From NCBI RefSeq assembly GCF_021202945.1, contig NZ_JAJOYR010000002.1, positions 124,001-188,000 of the forward strand: 64,000 nucleotides of DNA, given 5' to 3'. Positions 9,506 through 17,738 of the stretch are shown here, one piece after another. The translations under genes and the position numbers were made by a program. Origin of the DNA: Stenotrophomonas sp. SY1 (lineage in GTDB: Bacteria; Pseudomonadota; Gammaproteobacteria; Xanthomonadales; Xanthomonadaceae). The notes under the pieces are model-generated. The model made no database searches and was not told the origin of the DNA. It was given only the letters and a program-made list of their open reading frames with translations. The first letter of the stretch is position 1. Every line of letters begins with the position of its first letter.

Positions 9506-9624
9506 ACGCGCATGATCATGCCGCGCAGCAATGCGCGAGCGAAAACATCGGCGACAACCCCTATCGCGCGTCCGCGCCCCATCCGCCTGCTCCGCGCCAA
9601 CCACCTGCTCGGGCCGTACTGCTG

Positions 9625-9945
9625 ATGGCCGCAACCGGCGTCCTGCTGGGCACCCTGCAACTTGCGGCGGGCCTGTGGGCCTGGCAGTTGGAGGCCATCT
9701 CCAGGCCCACCACCCTGCTGATCACGCTGTTGAACGCCGTGCTGTACTTCGCGCTGGCCTACGGCAGCTACCGCCGCAGCCGCATCAGCGCCTGCGTGCT
9801 GCTGGTGTATGCGGAGCTGCACGCCATGTTGGTCGTCTGGCTGTTCTCACCATTGCCCGCATACGCACTGCTTGTCCCGCTGCTGCTCCTGCTGATCCTG
9901 GTTACGGGCACGCTGGCGGTGTTCCGCAGCCATCGCAGGGACTGA
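9625..9945 (+). CDS. Small membrane protein, possibly start-impaired relative of the preceding gene
   Basis: From ATG 9625 this encodes 106 aa with three or four hydrophobic segments. The same frame is open upstream, and codons 9547-9576 read I-G-D-N-P-Y-R-A-S-A, matching the NPYQSP opening of the preceding protein, but the expected start codon there is ATC (9547). Either ATC is used, or the ancestral start was lost and ATG 9625 is a fallback that drops the motif. The function is unknown. The competing frame from ATG 9531 is not convincing as protein. Confidence 0.55.
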   Translation: MAATGVLLGTLQLAAGLWAWQLEAISRPTTLLITLLNAVLYFALAYGSYRRSRISACVLLVYAELHAMLVVWLFSPLPAYALLVPLLLLLILVTGTLAVFRSHRRD

Positions 9946-9959
9946 AGCGCGCCCGCGGC

Positions 9960-10634
9960 TCAATCCTGCGAACGGTTGGTCTTTACCTTGGCGTCGGCAC
10001 TGAAATCGGCAATCCGCCACAGATACAAACTGGCGTAGGTGCGATACGGCCCCCAGCGCTCGCCACGCTCGGCCAGCGCCCTGGGCGTGAGCATCTGCTC
10101 CAGGCCATCCACCCGCTGCGCACCCTTGCGGATGCCCAGGTCATCAATCGGGAGGATGTCCGGCCTGCCAAGCCGGAACATCAACATCATCTCCACCGTC
10201 CAGCGGCCAATGCCGCGCACCGGCACCAGCGCGTTGATGATGTCTTCGTGGCCCATCACCGACATCTGCCGCAACGTGGGCAATTCACCGGCCGCTTCAC
10301 GCCGGGCCAGGTCACGCAACGCCAACGCCTTGTTGCCGGAAACGCCACACACGCGCAGCCCGGCATCGTCGATCCGCGCCAGCGTATCGGCGTGCAGGCG
10401 CTGACTGCCGATCGCCACTTCCACCCGCCCGACGATCGTGGAAGCAGCCTTGCCACTCAACTGCTGAAACAGGATGGCGCGCGCCAATGCATCCACCGGA
10501 TCGAACGACTTGCGCCAGCCTTCCGGTGCCGGCAATGGCCCCAGGCGCCGCATCCAGGTGGCCAGACGCCGATCCGCACGTGCCAGGTACGCCTGCGCCT
10601 GCTCGATGTCGAACCCCCGCTGGAAGCGCGGCAT
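9960..10634 (-). CDS. DNA-3-methyladenine glycosylase II-like (HhH-GPD) protein
   Basis: A 224-aa AlkA-type base-excision glycosylase that removes alkylated purines. The HhH-GPD core is visible: AILFQQLSGKAAS, then the helix-hairpin-helix with VPVRGIGRWTVEMMLMF and the catalytic Asp in LPIDDLG. It lacks the AlkA N-terminal TBP-like domain, as do many short homologues. It lies 4 bases downstream of the DUF423 gene on the same strand, so the two are probably cotranscribed. Confidence 0.85.
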   Translation of the reverse strand: MPRFQRGFDIEQAQAYLARADRRLATWMRRLGPLPAPEGWRKSFDPVDALARAILFQQLSGKAASTIVGRVEVAIGSQRLHADTLARIDDAGLRVCGVSGNKALALRDLARREAAGELPTLRQMSVMGHEDIINALVPVRGIGRWTVEMMLMFRLGRPDILPIDDLGIRKGAQRVDGLEQMLTPRALAERGERWGPYRTYASLYLWRIADFSADAKVKTNRSQD

Positions 10635-10638
10635 GGGC

Positions 10639-11010
10639 TCAGCGCCTGACCGCGCTGAGCGCCAGCAGCACCCAGCCCACCATCAGAGTGATTCCTCCGG
10701 CCGGAGCGAGCGTGGTCGGCCACTTCATCAGCACATTGCCAATCAGGCTGCCGGAGAACAGCAACGTCCCGACCAGCAGAACGTACAAGGCAACCCGCCC
10801 GAACATGCTGATCGAACTGGCCCCCAGCGCCACCAGCACCGCGCCATGGCCGAAGGCATACAGCGCTGCGGTGTTCAGATGCGACTGTGCCAATGGCTCG
10901 GCAACTCCGTGCGAGGCGTAAGCCGACAGTCCAATCGCCACTGCCGCCAGCAAGCCACCGCAGAAGGCGAGAAAAGATGGTTTACGCCCACGTCGTTCCT
11001 GCAGAAACAT
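10639..11010 (-). CDS. DUF423 inner-membrane protein
   Basis: A 123-aa protein with four hydrophobic segments and the DUF423 signature (AIGLSAYASHGV near the N-terminus and a late GGITLMVGWVLLAL). The function is unknown. ATG 11010 is chosen over ATG 11049 because an AGGAGGGA ribosome binding site precedes it and homologues start near here. It is followed closely by the AlkA-like gene. Confidence 0.85.
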   Translation of the reverse strand: MFLQERRGRKPSFLAFCGGLLAAVAIGLSAYASHGVAEPLAQSHLNTAALYAFGHGAVLVALGASSISMFGRVALYVLLVGTLLFSGSLIGNVLMKWPTTLAPAGGITLMVGWVLLALSAVRR

Positions 11011-11047
11011 GTCCCGTCCCTCCTCTGCGGGCCACTTCCGGTGGCCC

Positions 11048-11081
11048 AAAAAAAACGCGCCGCTGAGAGCGGCGCGTTTTC
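11048..11081 (-). terminator. Rho-independent terminator of the SRPBCC gene
   Basis: An 11-bp stem, AACGCGCCGCT with AGCGGCGCGTT, and a three-base loop. On the minus strand it is followed by a run of eight T. It lies 35 bases beyond the stop codon at 11116. Confidence 0.9.
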
Positions 11082-11115
11082 GGTGATCACTACATCAGTA
11101 ACAACCAGGCAATTG

Positions 11116-12252
11116 TTACTTGACTGCCCAGTACACGTCGTAGGAACCCTCGGTGGTGAAGCCCTTGGCCACACCGCCCTTCCACGATTCGTACGGACGA
11201 TCAACCACTTCGTAGCCGTTGGTGGTTGCCCACGCACGCAGTGCGTTGCGGGCAATATCCAGACCGGCCATGTGACCGCTGTACGACGCGAAGGCCGACT
11301 TGTGCGGAGCAGCGTGGACGTAGGTGACCGGGTTGCCCGACGGAATCTTCACATTCAACGCGCCATCAGCAGCGGCAACCGGAGCAGCAGCGGCCGGAGC
11401 GGCCTCGCCTTCCTTCTTGTCGCCTTCAGCGGCCGGAGCGGCACCGCTGCGCTTGCGCACCGGCTGCACCACGTCGAACGCGTACTTCTCGGCACCGAAG
11501 TCGGTGGTCACGATGCGCACCGGACCGGCGGCTTCAAGACCATTGGCTTCCATCGCACGCTTGATCCATTCCTGGTTGCTTTCGATGGACGAACGAATGG
11601 TGTCGTTGTTGCGGTCGATGTTGCCGGCATTGATGACCAGCAGGTCCTGGGCCGGCATGTCCACCAGCTTCAGATCGGTCAGCGGAGCTTCCGCGGCGCG
11701 GTAGTCAACGTTCGGCACCGAAGCCAGCATGTTAGCCATGCGCTCCAGGCCCAGCTTGACGTCATCACCCACGTGACGGCTCACGTACAGGCCGGCGTAA
11801 CGACCGAACAGGTCGAAACCGTACTTGACGCTGTAGTCCTGGGTGATCTTGACGTTGCGGTCGTTCTTGCCAGTCGGCTCAAGGGTGAAGGTGGTGACCT
11901 TGTCGTGACCACGCGTCTGGTCATCAACGGCAATCACCACGCGCTTGTTCTTCTCGCTCTCGGTGATTTCCCAGCTGCCCTGACCCAGCGCACTGGAGTT
12001 GTAATCCAGGCGGGCGCCCTTGCCGGCGTCCGGACCGCTGAGCTTCAGTTCCACGCTCTTGTCGCGCAGGACCAGCGGGTTCCAATCCTTGAAGCGGCGC
12101 AGGCTGTTGACCGTGTCATACACGATCGTCATCTTGCGGTTGGTTTCGATGCTTTCGGAAATATGGCGCTCGCCCGGCAGGCATACGCCAATGATGACGA
12201 ACAGGCCAGCCACGATCCCCAAGGCAATCAGGAACTCGATAATACGGGTCAT
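11116..12252 (-). CDS. SRPBCC-family protein with N-terminal membrane anchor
   Basis: A 378-aa protein with one N-terminal transmembrane segment (about 5-25). A region with the features of a SRPBCC/polyketide-cyclase ligand-binding domain follows (about 30-180, with YDTVNSLRRFKDWNP and GQGSWEIT). The C-terminal half resembles GyrI-like effector-binding domains, interrupted by a low-complexity Ala/Pro/Glu segment at about 270-295. The ligand is unknown. It is a single gene with its own terminator. Confidence 0.75.
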   Translation of the reverse strand: MTRIIEFLIALGIVAGLFVIIGVCLPGERHISESIETNRKMTIVYDTVNSLRRFKDWNPLVLRDKSVELKLSGPDAGKGARLDYNSSALGQGSWEITESEKNKRVVIAVDDQTRGHDKVTTFTLEPTGKNDRNVKITQDYSVKYGFDLFGRYAGLYVSRHVGDDVKLGLERMANMLASVPNVDYRAAEAPLTDLKLVDMPAQDLLVINAGNIDRNNDTIRSSIESNQEWIKRAMEANGLEAAGPVRIVTTDFGAEKYAFDVVQPVRKRSGAAPAAEGDKKEGEAAPAAAAPVAAADGALNVKIPSGNPVTYVHAAPHKSAFASYSGHMAGLDIARNALRAWATTNGYEVVDRPYESWKGGVAKGFTTEGSYDVYWAVK

Positions 12253-12567
12253 TCAGGAGTCTCCGGGGCCGATCCCACGGCCGGGTTGATTGAAGCGAAG
12301 CCCCCATCCTATCAGGCTTTTCGCGTGTTGTTGATCACAAATGGCGCACCGGTTTCCCTTGCCAGACTGCGGGTCCCATCGTCTGGTTGAAGGGTAACGC
12401 ATCAACCCGCAACCCAACGCACTTTCAGGCGATGGCACGGGCCACATGGCGCGCATTTCGGACACATTCTCACCCCAGAGCCCCGGCCAGCACCAGCACT
12501 ATGTACGGTCTTTTTGCCAAGCGACCGACAACAGCACCGCGACAGGCCCGGCTCCGGGGCTGAAGCC
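12253..12567. other. Intergenic region without a recognised gene
   Basis: 315 bases between the start of the SRPBCC gene and the end of the response-regulator gene. It should hold the promoter of the former. I see no open frame with coding character, no clear hairpin with T-run and no repeat. Confidence 0.6.
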
Positions 12568-13212
12568 TCAGACCAGTTGCAGCTCGAAGGCCTTGAGCAC
12601 CGCACGGGTACGGTCGCGCACCCCAAGCTTGGAGAGGATGTTGGACACGTGGTTCTTGATCGTGCCCTCGGCCACGCCCAATGAGTTGGCGATCTCCTTG
12701 TTCGAGAAGCCGCTGGCCATCAGCCGCAGGATCTCGGTTTCGCGGTCGGTCAGCGGGTCCGGGCGGTCCAGGCTGACGAACTCGTTGCGCATGTGCTCCA
12801 GCCCGGACAGCAGCCGCTGGGTCACCGCCGGCTGCACCAGCGAGCCACCGTCGGCGACGGTGCGGATCGCGCCGACCAGCTGCTCCAGCGTCACATCCTT
12901 GAGCAGGTAACCCTTGGCACCGGCCTTCAGGCCGGCCAGCACCAGCTGGTCGTCGTCAAAGGTGGTCAGGATGATGGAGGGCGGCAACTGGCCCAGGCGG
13001 CTCAGGGTCTGCAGTGCCTCCAGGCCGGACATCACCGGCATGCGCATATCCATCAGCACAACGTCCGGCTTGACCGTGGGAATCACCTCCACCGCCTGCC
13101 GGCCATCGGTCGCCTCGGCCACTACTTCGATGCTGTCATCCAGCGCCAGCAGTGAACGGATGCCCTGCCGTACCAGGGTTTGGTCGTCAACCAGACAGAC
13201 ACGGATCATCAT
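12568..13212 (-). CDS. NarL/LuxR-family response regulator
   Basis: A 214-aa two-component regulator. The receiver domain (1-120) has acidic residues at 9-10, phospho-acceptor Asp55 in VLMDMRMP and Lys105 in GYLLKD. A LuxR-type helix-turn-helix follows (about 150-210; LTDRETEILRLMASGFSNKE). The gene is translationally coupled to the histidine kinase upstream (kinase stop overlaps this start). The arrangement resembles DesK/DesR-type systems that sense membrane state; the target genes are not evident. Confidence 0.9.
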   Translation of the reverse strand: MMIRVCLVDDQTLVRQGIRSLLALDDSIEVVAEATDGRQAVEVIPTVKPDVVLMDMRMPVMSGLEALQTLSRLGQLPPSIILTTFDDDQLVLAGLKAGAKGYLLKDVTLEQLVGAIRTVADGGSLVQPAVTQRLLSGLEHMRNEFVSLDRPDPLTDRETEILRLMASGFSNKEIANSLGVAEGTIKNHVSNILSKLGVRDRTRAVLKAFELQLV

Positions 13213-14408
13213 TCAACTCCTTGGGGCCCGGAGGCCAGCATCATATTGGTTACCACCGGCAGACTGGCTCGCAGCCGAAAACCGGCGCCGCGACGCGCGG
13301 CAATGTCCAGCCCGCCACCGTACTGGGCCAACCGCTCACGCATGCCGCGCAAGCCATTTCCCGGCATGATCTCATCAACATCGCCGCCGATACCGTCATC
13401 ATGTGCCTCGATGATGATCTGGCCGGCCTGCCGTTCCACCTTCACCCAGAGGTTACGCGCACCCGCGTGGCGCACGGCGTTGGTGATGATTTCCTGGGTG
13501 CAGCGCAGCAGCACATGGGCCCGCTCCGGGTCATCCACGTTCAGCGGGTCCTCGATGTCCAAGTGGATCGCCAGCGACGGCACCCGCTCGGTCAACGGCC
13601 GCAGCGCCGCGGCCAGGTCGATGGCGCCGCTCTCGCGCAGCTGGCTGACCGCCTCGCGCACGTCGGTCAGCAGCAACTTGGCCAGCGTATGCGCCTGGCG
13701 GACATGCTCCTGCGCCTGGCCCTCGGTGATGTGCCCGGCCACTTCCAGGTTCAGGCTCAGCGCGGTCAGGTGATGGCCCAGCAGATCGTGCAGTTCACGG
13801 GAAATGCGGGTGCGCTCGTTGACCCGGGCACTTTCGGCCAGCAACAGCCGCGTAGCGCGCAGCTCGGCATTGAGCCGGCGCTGTTCCTCCCGGGCCTGGG
13901 TCTGCTGGCGCGCGACCAGGCTGGTCACGAATACGAACATCGAGAAGCCGCCGTACAGCAAGGACTGCAGCAGCGCCTCGAACAGCGGCAGGCCGATGAT
14001 CAGGCTGTACACCGGCAGCACCGCCAGCTGACTGAGCACCAGCCAGACCACGCCGACCCGTTTGCTCAGCAGCCACGGGATCACCCCGGCCGCGACCATC
14101 ATCAGGATGCTGCCCAGGCCGGTGCCGGAGATATAGCTGACCACCAGCGCCGATACCGTCAGCACCAGCAGCGCAGCCCGGTCGTACCAGCCGGTGTGGC
14201 CGGCCGCATTCAGCCCCCGGGTCAGCCAGAAGTAGCAGCCGCCGAAAGCCAGGTAGGCCGCAAACAGCCACACCGCCTCGCCGGCTCCGGGCTGGATCAT
14301 GCCCTCCTCCGGCGCGTACTGGGTGTAGATCAACGGCAAGCTGACCAGGGCCCAGGTGAACAGGCCGGCCAGGCGGAGAACGCGGGTGTGGCTGAGGTAT
14401 CCCAACAT
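13209..14408 (-). CDS. Sensor histidine kinase of the NarL/DesK type
   Basis: A 399-aa kinase with about five transmembrane helices in residues 10-165, a HisKA_3 dimerisation helix with phospho-acceptor His207 in RISRELHDLLGHH, and a HATPase domain (N-box QEIITNAVRHAG, G-box DDGIGG). The open frame extends 40 residues upstream, but MLGYLSHTR at 14408 is the likelier start because the membrane domain begins directly after it. It overlaps the response regulator by 4 bases. The multi-helix sensor suggests membrane or envelope sensing, by analogy with DesK. Confidence 0.85.
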   Translation of the reverse strand: MLGYLSHTRVLRLAGLFTWALVSLPLIYTQYAPEEGMIQPGAGEAVWLFAAYLAFGGCYFWLTRGLNAAGHTGWYDRAALLVLTVSALVVSYISGTGLGSILMMVAAGVIPWLLSKRVGVVWLVLSQLAVLPVYSLIIGLPLFEALLQSLLYGGFSMFVFVTSLVARQQTQAREEQRRLNAELRATRLLLAESARVNERTRISRELHDLLGHHLTALSLNLEVAGHITEGQAQEHVRQAHTLAKLLLTDVREAVSQLRESGAIDLAAALRPLTERVPSLAIHLDIEDPLNVDDPERAHVLLRCTQEIITNAVRHAGARNLWVKVERQAGQIIIEAHDDGIGGDVDEIMPGNGLRGMRERLAQYGGGLDIAARRGAGFRLRASLPVVTNMMLASGPQGVE

Positions 14409-14559
14409 CCCTGCATGGTAAGGATCGCGGGCGCTCAGCGCTCTCCCACGGAAGTCATGCCTCCGATGGGCACGGCCGACGCTCGCCCGGCCCGCAACCC
14501 CATGCAATAATCGCTGGCGCAGCCGCACAGACCCACCGTTTCACCCCCACGGAGTCACA

Positions 14560-15150
14560 ATGTCGATTGTCATCCGCGACGTGCGCGAGCACGAGCTCGA
14601 TTCCGTCCTGGCACTGAACAACAACGCCGGCCTGGCCATCCTGCCGCTGGATGCGGCCAAGGTCCGCCGTTTCTACGAAACAGCCGAATATTTCCGGGTG
14701 GCCGAGCGCGACGGCAACATGGCCGGCTTCCTGGTCGGCTACGGCAGCGACAGTACCCACGACAGCTGCAATTTCGCCTGGTTCCAGCAGCGTTGCCCCA
14801 GCTTTTTCTATATTGACCGCATCGTGGTGGCCAGCCGCCGTCGTGGCGGCGGTGTCGGCCGTGCGTTCTACGCCGACGCCCAGAGCTACGCCGAGCTGCG
14901 CTATCCGCAGATGGCCTGCGAGGTATTCCTGGACCACGGCGCCGATGCCGCGCTGTTGTTCCATGGCAGCTTCGGCTTCCGCGAAGTAGGCCAAAACACC
15001 ATGCCCGCCGTTGATGTGCGGGCCAGCATGCTGCTCAAGGACCTGTGCAGCTATGAATGGGTGAAGGAAACCTATGGCGACAACCTGCCCGACGTTCCTT
15101 GGGTGGGCAACACACGCCGGCCCCTGCAACAGCGGCCGACGGGAACTTGA
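14560..15150 (+). CDS. GNAT-family N-acetyltransferase
   Basis: A 196-aa protein with the GNAT pattern: MSIVIRDVREHELDSVLALNN at the N-terminus, the acetyl-CoA loop RRRGGGVGRAFY (about 93-104) and a FGFREVG strand late in the domain. The substrate is unknown. It ends one base before the minC start, so it is the first gene of the minCDE transcript or at least cotranscribed with it. Confidence 0.85.
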   Translation: MSIVIRDVREHELDSVLALNNNAGLAILPLDAAKVRRFYETAEYFRVAERDGNMAGFLVGYGSDSTHDSCNFAWFQQRCPSFFYIDRIVVASRRRGGGVGRAFYADAQSYAELRYPQMACEVFLDHGADAALLFHGSFGFREVGQNTMPAVDVRASMLLKDLCSYEWVKETYGDNLPDVPWVGNTRRPLQQRPTGT

Positions 15151-15151
15151 G

Positions 15152-15916
15152 ATGGCAGTGAATCTGGATTACGAACAGGCTGGTGAACTGAAAATCGGGC
15201 AGGTCGGCATTGCCAACCTGCGCATCCGCACCCTCGATGTGGCGCGACTCACCCAGGAAATGCACGAACGCGTAGTGCGTGCGCCCAAGCTGTTTGGTCG
15301 CGCCGCGGTGATCCTGGATTTCGGCGGCTTGAGCCAACTCCCGGATCTGGCCACCGCACAGGAACTGCTCAATGGCCTGCGTGAAGCCGGCGTACTGCCG
15401 GTTGCCCTGGCCTACGGCACGCAGGAAACCGAACGACTGGCCGAACAGCTGGGCCTGCCACTGCTGGCCAAGTTCCGCGCCCAGTACGAACGCAGCGAGC
15501 CCGAACCCACCCCGCCGCCACGCGCCGCCGCGCCCAAACCGGCAGCCGCCGCCCCTGCGCCAACATCGACGACAGCCGCAGCGCCGCAACCCGGCCGCAT
15601 GCAGCGCAGCACGGTGCGCTCGGGCCAGCAGTTGTATGCAGAGAACTGCGACCTGACCGTACTTGCAACAGTGGGCGCCGGCGCCGAAGTGATCGCCGAC
15701 GGCAGCATCCACATCTACGGTACGCTGCGGGGCCGCGCATTGGCCGGCGCCCAGGGCAACGAAAACGCGCGCATCTTCTGCCGCGATTTTCACGCTGAAC
15801 TGGTCGCCATTGCAGGACGTTACAAGGTACTGGACGATATTCCCGACAACCTGCGCGGCAAGGCCGTGCAGGTCTGGCTGGAACAGGACCAGATCATGAT
15901 CGCTGCGCAGGACTGA
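15152..15916 (+). CDS. minC: Septum site-determining protein MinC
   Basis: A 254-aa FtsZ-ring inhibitor. The N-terminal MinC domain spans about 1-115. A Pro/Ala-rich linker (about 115-150) and a C-terminal beta-helix domain with GAEVIADGSIHIYGTLRGRA follow; this part binds MinD. ATG 15152 is used; the open frame extends further upstream inside the GNAT gene but is not homologous. It works with the next two genes to keep division at midcell. Confidence 0.95.
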   Translation: MAVNLDYEQAGELKIGQVGIANLRIRTLDVARLTQEMHERVVRAPKLFGRAAVILDFGGLSQLPDLATAQELLNGLREAGVLPVALAYGTQETERLAEQLGLPLLAKFRAQYERSEPEPTPPPRAAAPKPAAAAPAPTSTTAAAPQPGRMQRSTVRSGQQLYAENCDLTVLATVGAGAEVIADGSIHIYGTLRGRALAGAQGNENARIFCRDFHAELVAIAGRYKVLDDIPDNLRGKAVQVWLEQDQIMIAAQD

Positions 15917-15948
15917 CGCAGCCCACCCGAACATTCAGGAGAAATCCT

Positions 15949-16758
15949 TTGGCTGAAATCATCGTAGTCACTTCCGGCAAAGGTGGCGTGGGCAAGACCA
16001 CTTCCAGCGCCAGCATCGCGTGTGGTATTGCACGCCGCGGCAAGAAGGTTGCCGTCATCGACTTCGACGTCGGCCTGCGCAACCTGGACCTGATCATGGG
16101 CTGCGAGCGCCGCGTGGTGTACGACTTCGTCAATGTCGTCCACGGCGAAGCCACGCTGAAGCAGGCCCTGATCAAGGACAAGCGCTTTGACAACCTGTAC
16201 GTGCTGGCCGCCTCGCAGACCCGCGACAAGGACGCACTGAACAAGGAAGGCGTGGAGAAGGTACTCAAGGACCTGGCTGCCGACGGCTTCGACTACATCA
16301 TCTGCGACTCCCCGGCCGGCATCGAGAAGGGCGCGTTCCTGTCGATGTACTTCGCCGATCGCGCCGTTGTCGTGGTCAACCCGGAAGTGTCCTCGGTCCG
16401 CGACTCGGACCGCATCATCGGCCTGCTCGACTCCAAGACCGCCAATGCCGAAGCCGGCAAGAGTGTGCCGGCGTTCCTGCTGCTCACCCGTTACAGCCCG
16501 TCGCGCGTGGAAAGCGGCGAGATGCTCAGCATCACCGACGTGGAGGAAGTGCTGGGCCTGAAGGCCATCGGCGTGATCCCCGAATCCGGCGATGTGCTCA
16601 ATGCCTCCAACAAGGGCGAGCCGGTCATCCTTGATGCCGAATCCCCGGCCGGCCAGGCCTACGATGATGCGGTTGCCCGCATCCTTGGCGAAGAGCGCCC
16701 GATGCGCTTCACGTCGGTTGAGAAGAAGGGCTTCTTCACCAAGTTGTTCGGAGGGTGA
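15949..16758 (+). CDS. minD: Septum site-determining ATPase MinD
   Basis: A 269-aa ParA/MinD ATPase. The deviant Walker A motif [10 protein letters not shown] sits at residues 9-18, and the C-terminal amphipathic helix [11 protein letters not shown] is the membrane-targeting sequence. The start codon is TTG 15949, preceded by AGGAGAAA; homologous proteins begin at this residue. ATP-bound MinD recruits MinC to the membrane and is released by MinE. It lies 32 bases after minC and two bases before minE. Confidence 0.97.
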   Translation: MAEIIVVTSGKGGVGKTTSSASIACGIARRGKKVAVIDFDVGLRNLDLIMGCERRVVYDFVNVVHGEATLKQALIKDKRFDNLYVLAASQTRDKDALNKEGVEKVLKDLAADGFDYIICDSPAGIEKGAFLSMYFADRAVVVVNPEVSSVRDSDRIIGLLDSKTANAEAGKSVPAFLLLTRYSPSRVESGEMLSITDVEEVLGLKAIGVIPESGDVLNASNKGEPVILDAESPAGQAYDDAVARILGEERPMRFTSVEKKGFFTKLFGG

Positions 16759-16760
16759 GC

Positions 16761-17018
16761 ATGGGACTTTTTGATTTCCTCAAAGCCAAGAAGACCACCG
16801 CCGAAACCGCCAAGAACCGCCTGCAGATCATCATCGCGCAGGAACGCAGCCATCGTGGCGGCCCGGATTACCTGCCGCTGCTGCAGCGCGAGCTGCTGGA
16901 AGTGATCAAGAAATACGTCAACATCGACGCCGATGCGGTGAAGGTGGACCTGGTCAAGGATGGCGAGCACGACGTGCTCGATATTTCCGTGGCCCTGCCC
17001 GAAGGCCCGCAGGCCTGA
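16761..17018 (+). CDS. minE: Cell division topological specificity factor MinE
   Basis: An 85-aa protein that stimulates MinD ATPase and drives pole-to-pole oscillation. It starts [11 protein letters not shown], the usual MinE membrane-binding N-terminus; the contact helix ([21 protein letters not shown]) is conserved. ATG 16761 is preferred over the in-frame GTG 16755. The gene ends the minCDE operon and is followed by a hairpin terminator. Confidence 0.95.
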   Translation: MGLFDFLKAKKTTAETAKNRLQIIIAQERSHRGGPDYLPLLQRELLEVIKKYVNIDADAVKVDLVKDGEHDVLDISVALPEGPQA

Positions 17019-17033
17019 TACCGCAACACCCTT

Positions 17034-17066
17034 CCGGGGCCGCCCAACAGCGGCCCCGGTGGTTTT
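17034..17066 (+). terminator. Probable terminator after minE
   Basis: A perfect 10-bp stem, CCGGGGCCGC with GCGGCCCCGG, loop CCAACA, followed by TGGTTTT. The T-run is short, and the next gene starts only a few bases later. Confidence 0.65.
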
Positions 17067-17072
17067 GAAGCC

Positions 17073-17564
17073 ATGCCAGAACTGACTACCCCCGAGCACT
17101 CCGCCAACGTCATGTGCGTCGGCGATATCCACTGGGACGACGCCGTCGCCCTGCTCGCCCGCCACGACCTGCGCCTGAACCATGTTGCCGCTGGCGAGAA
17201 GATTCCCGGCAGCTACTGGGGCGAACCGGAGGCCGGCATCATCGCCAATGATGTCTACGTGCGCGATGACACGCCGGTGCACTCAATGCTGCATGAGTCC
17301 TGCCACCTGATCGTGCTGCCGCCCGAACGTCGCGCCCAGGTGCATACCGACGCCACCGATTCGGTGCCGGAGGAAGACGCCACCTGCTACCTGCAGATCG
17401 TGCTGGCCGGCCAGCTACGCGGCGTCGGCAGCGAGCGCCTGATGGCCGACATGGATGCGTGGGGCTACACGTATCGGCTCGGCTCCACAAAGGCCTGGTT
17501 CGAGCAGGATGCAGAGGATGCGAAGCACTGGCTGATCGAGCGTGCGTTGTTACCAACCGTGTAA
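17073..17564 (+). CDS. Conserved hypothetical protein with HESCH motif
   Basis: A 163-aa soluble protein of unknown function. It contains MLHESCHLIV (about 71-80), an HExxH motif of the kind used by zinc metallopeptidases, and downstream acidic residues (EEDATCYLQ) that could give a third ligand. No signal peptide or membrane segment is seen. It follows minE by 54 bases across a probable terminator. I know of similar proteins annotated only as hypothetical in Xanthomonadaceae, so protease activity is a guess. Confidence 0.65.
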   Translation: MPELTTPEHSANVMCVGDIHWDDAVALLARHDLRLNHVAAGEKIPGSYWGEPEAGIIANDVYVRDDTPVHSMLHESCHLIVLPPERRAQVHTDATDSVPEEDATCYLQIVLAGQLRGVGSERLMADMDAWGYTYRLGSTKAWFEQDAEDAKHWLIERALLPTV

Positions 17565-17738
17565 CCGGCGGCGATGGTGCGCAGCTCCCTCCCCCTGCAG
17601 CCGTCAGCAGCCTTGCTGATCTGCCCGGATTCGGCCCCGTTAACAACCTTCAATCACGCGGCCTGCAATACCGGAAGCGGCAATACTTGAACCCTTGCCA
17701 GCCCGCTCCTGATATCGCTCCAGAAGACGCCGCCTGCT

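Noticed and set aside
9531..10649. A 372-codon plus-strand frame covering the second NPYxxP gene and the AlkA-like gene
   Set aside because: Its translation is Arg/Gln/His-rich antisense to a clear HhH-GPD glycosylase.
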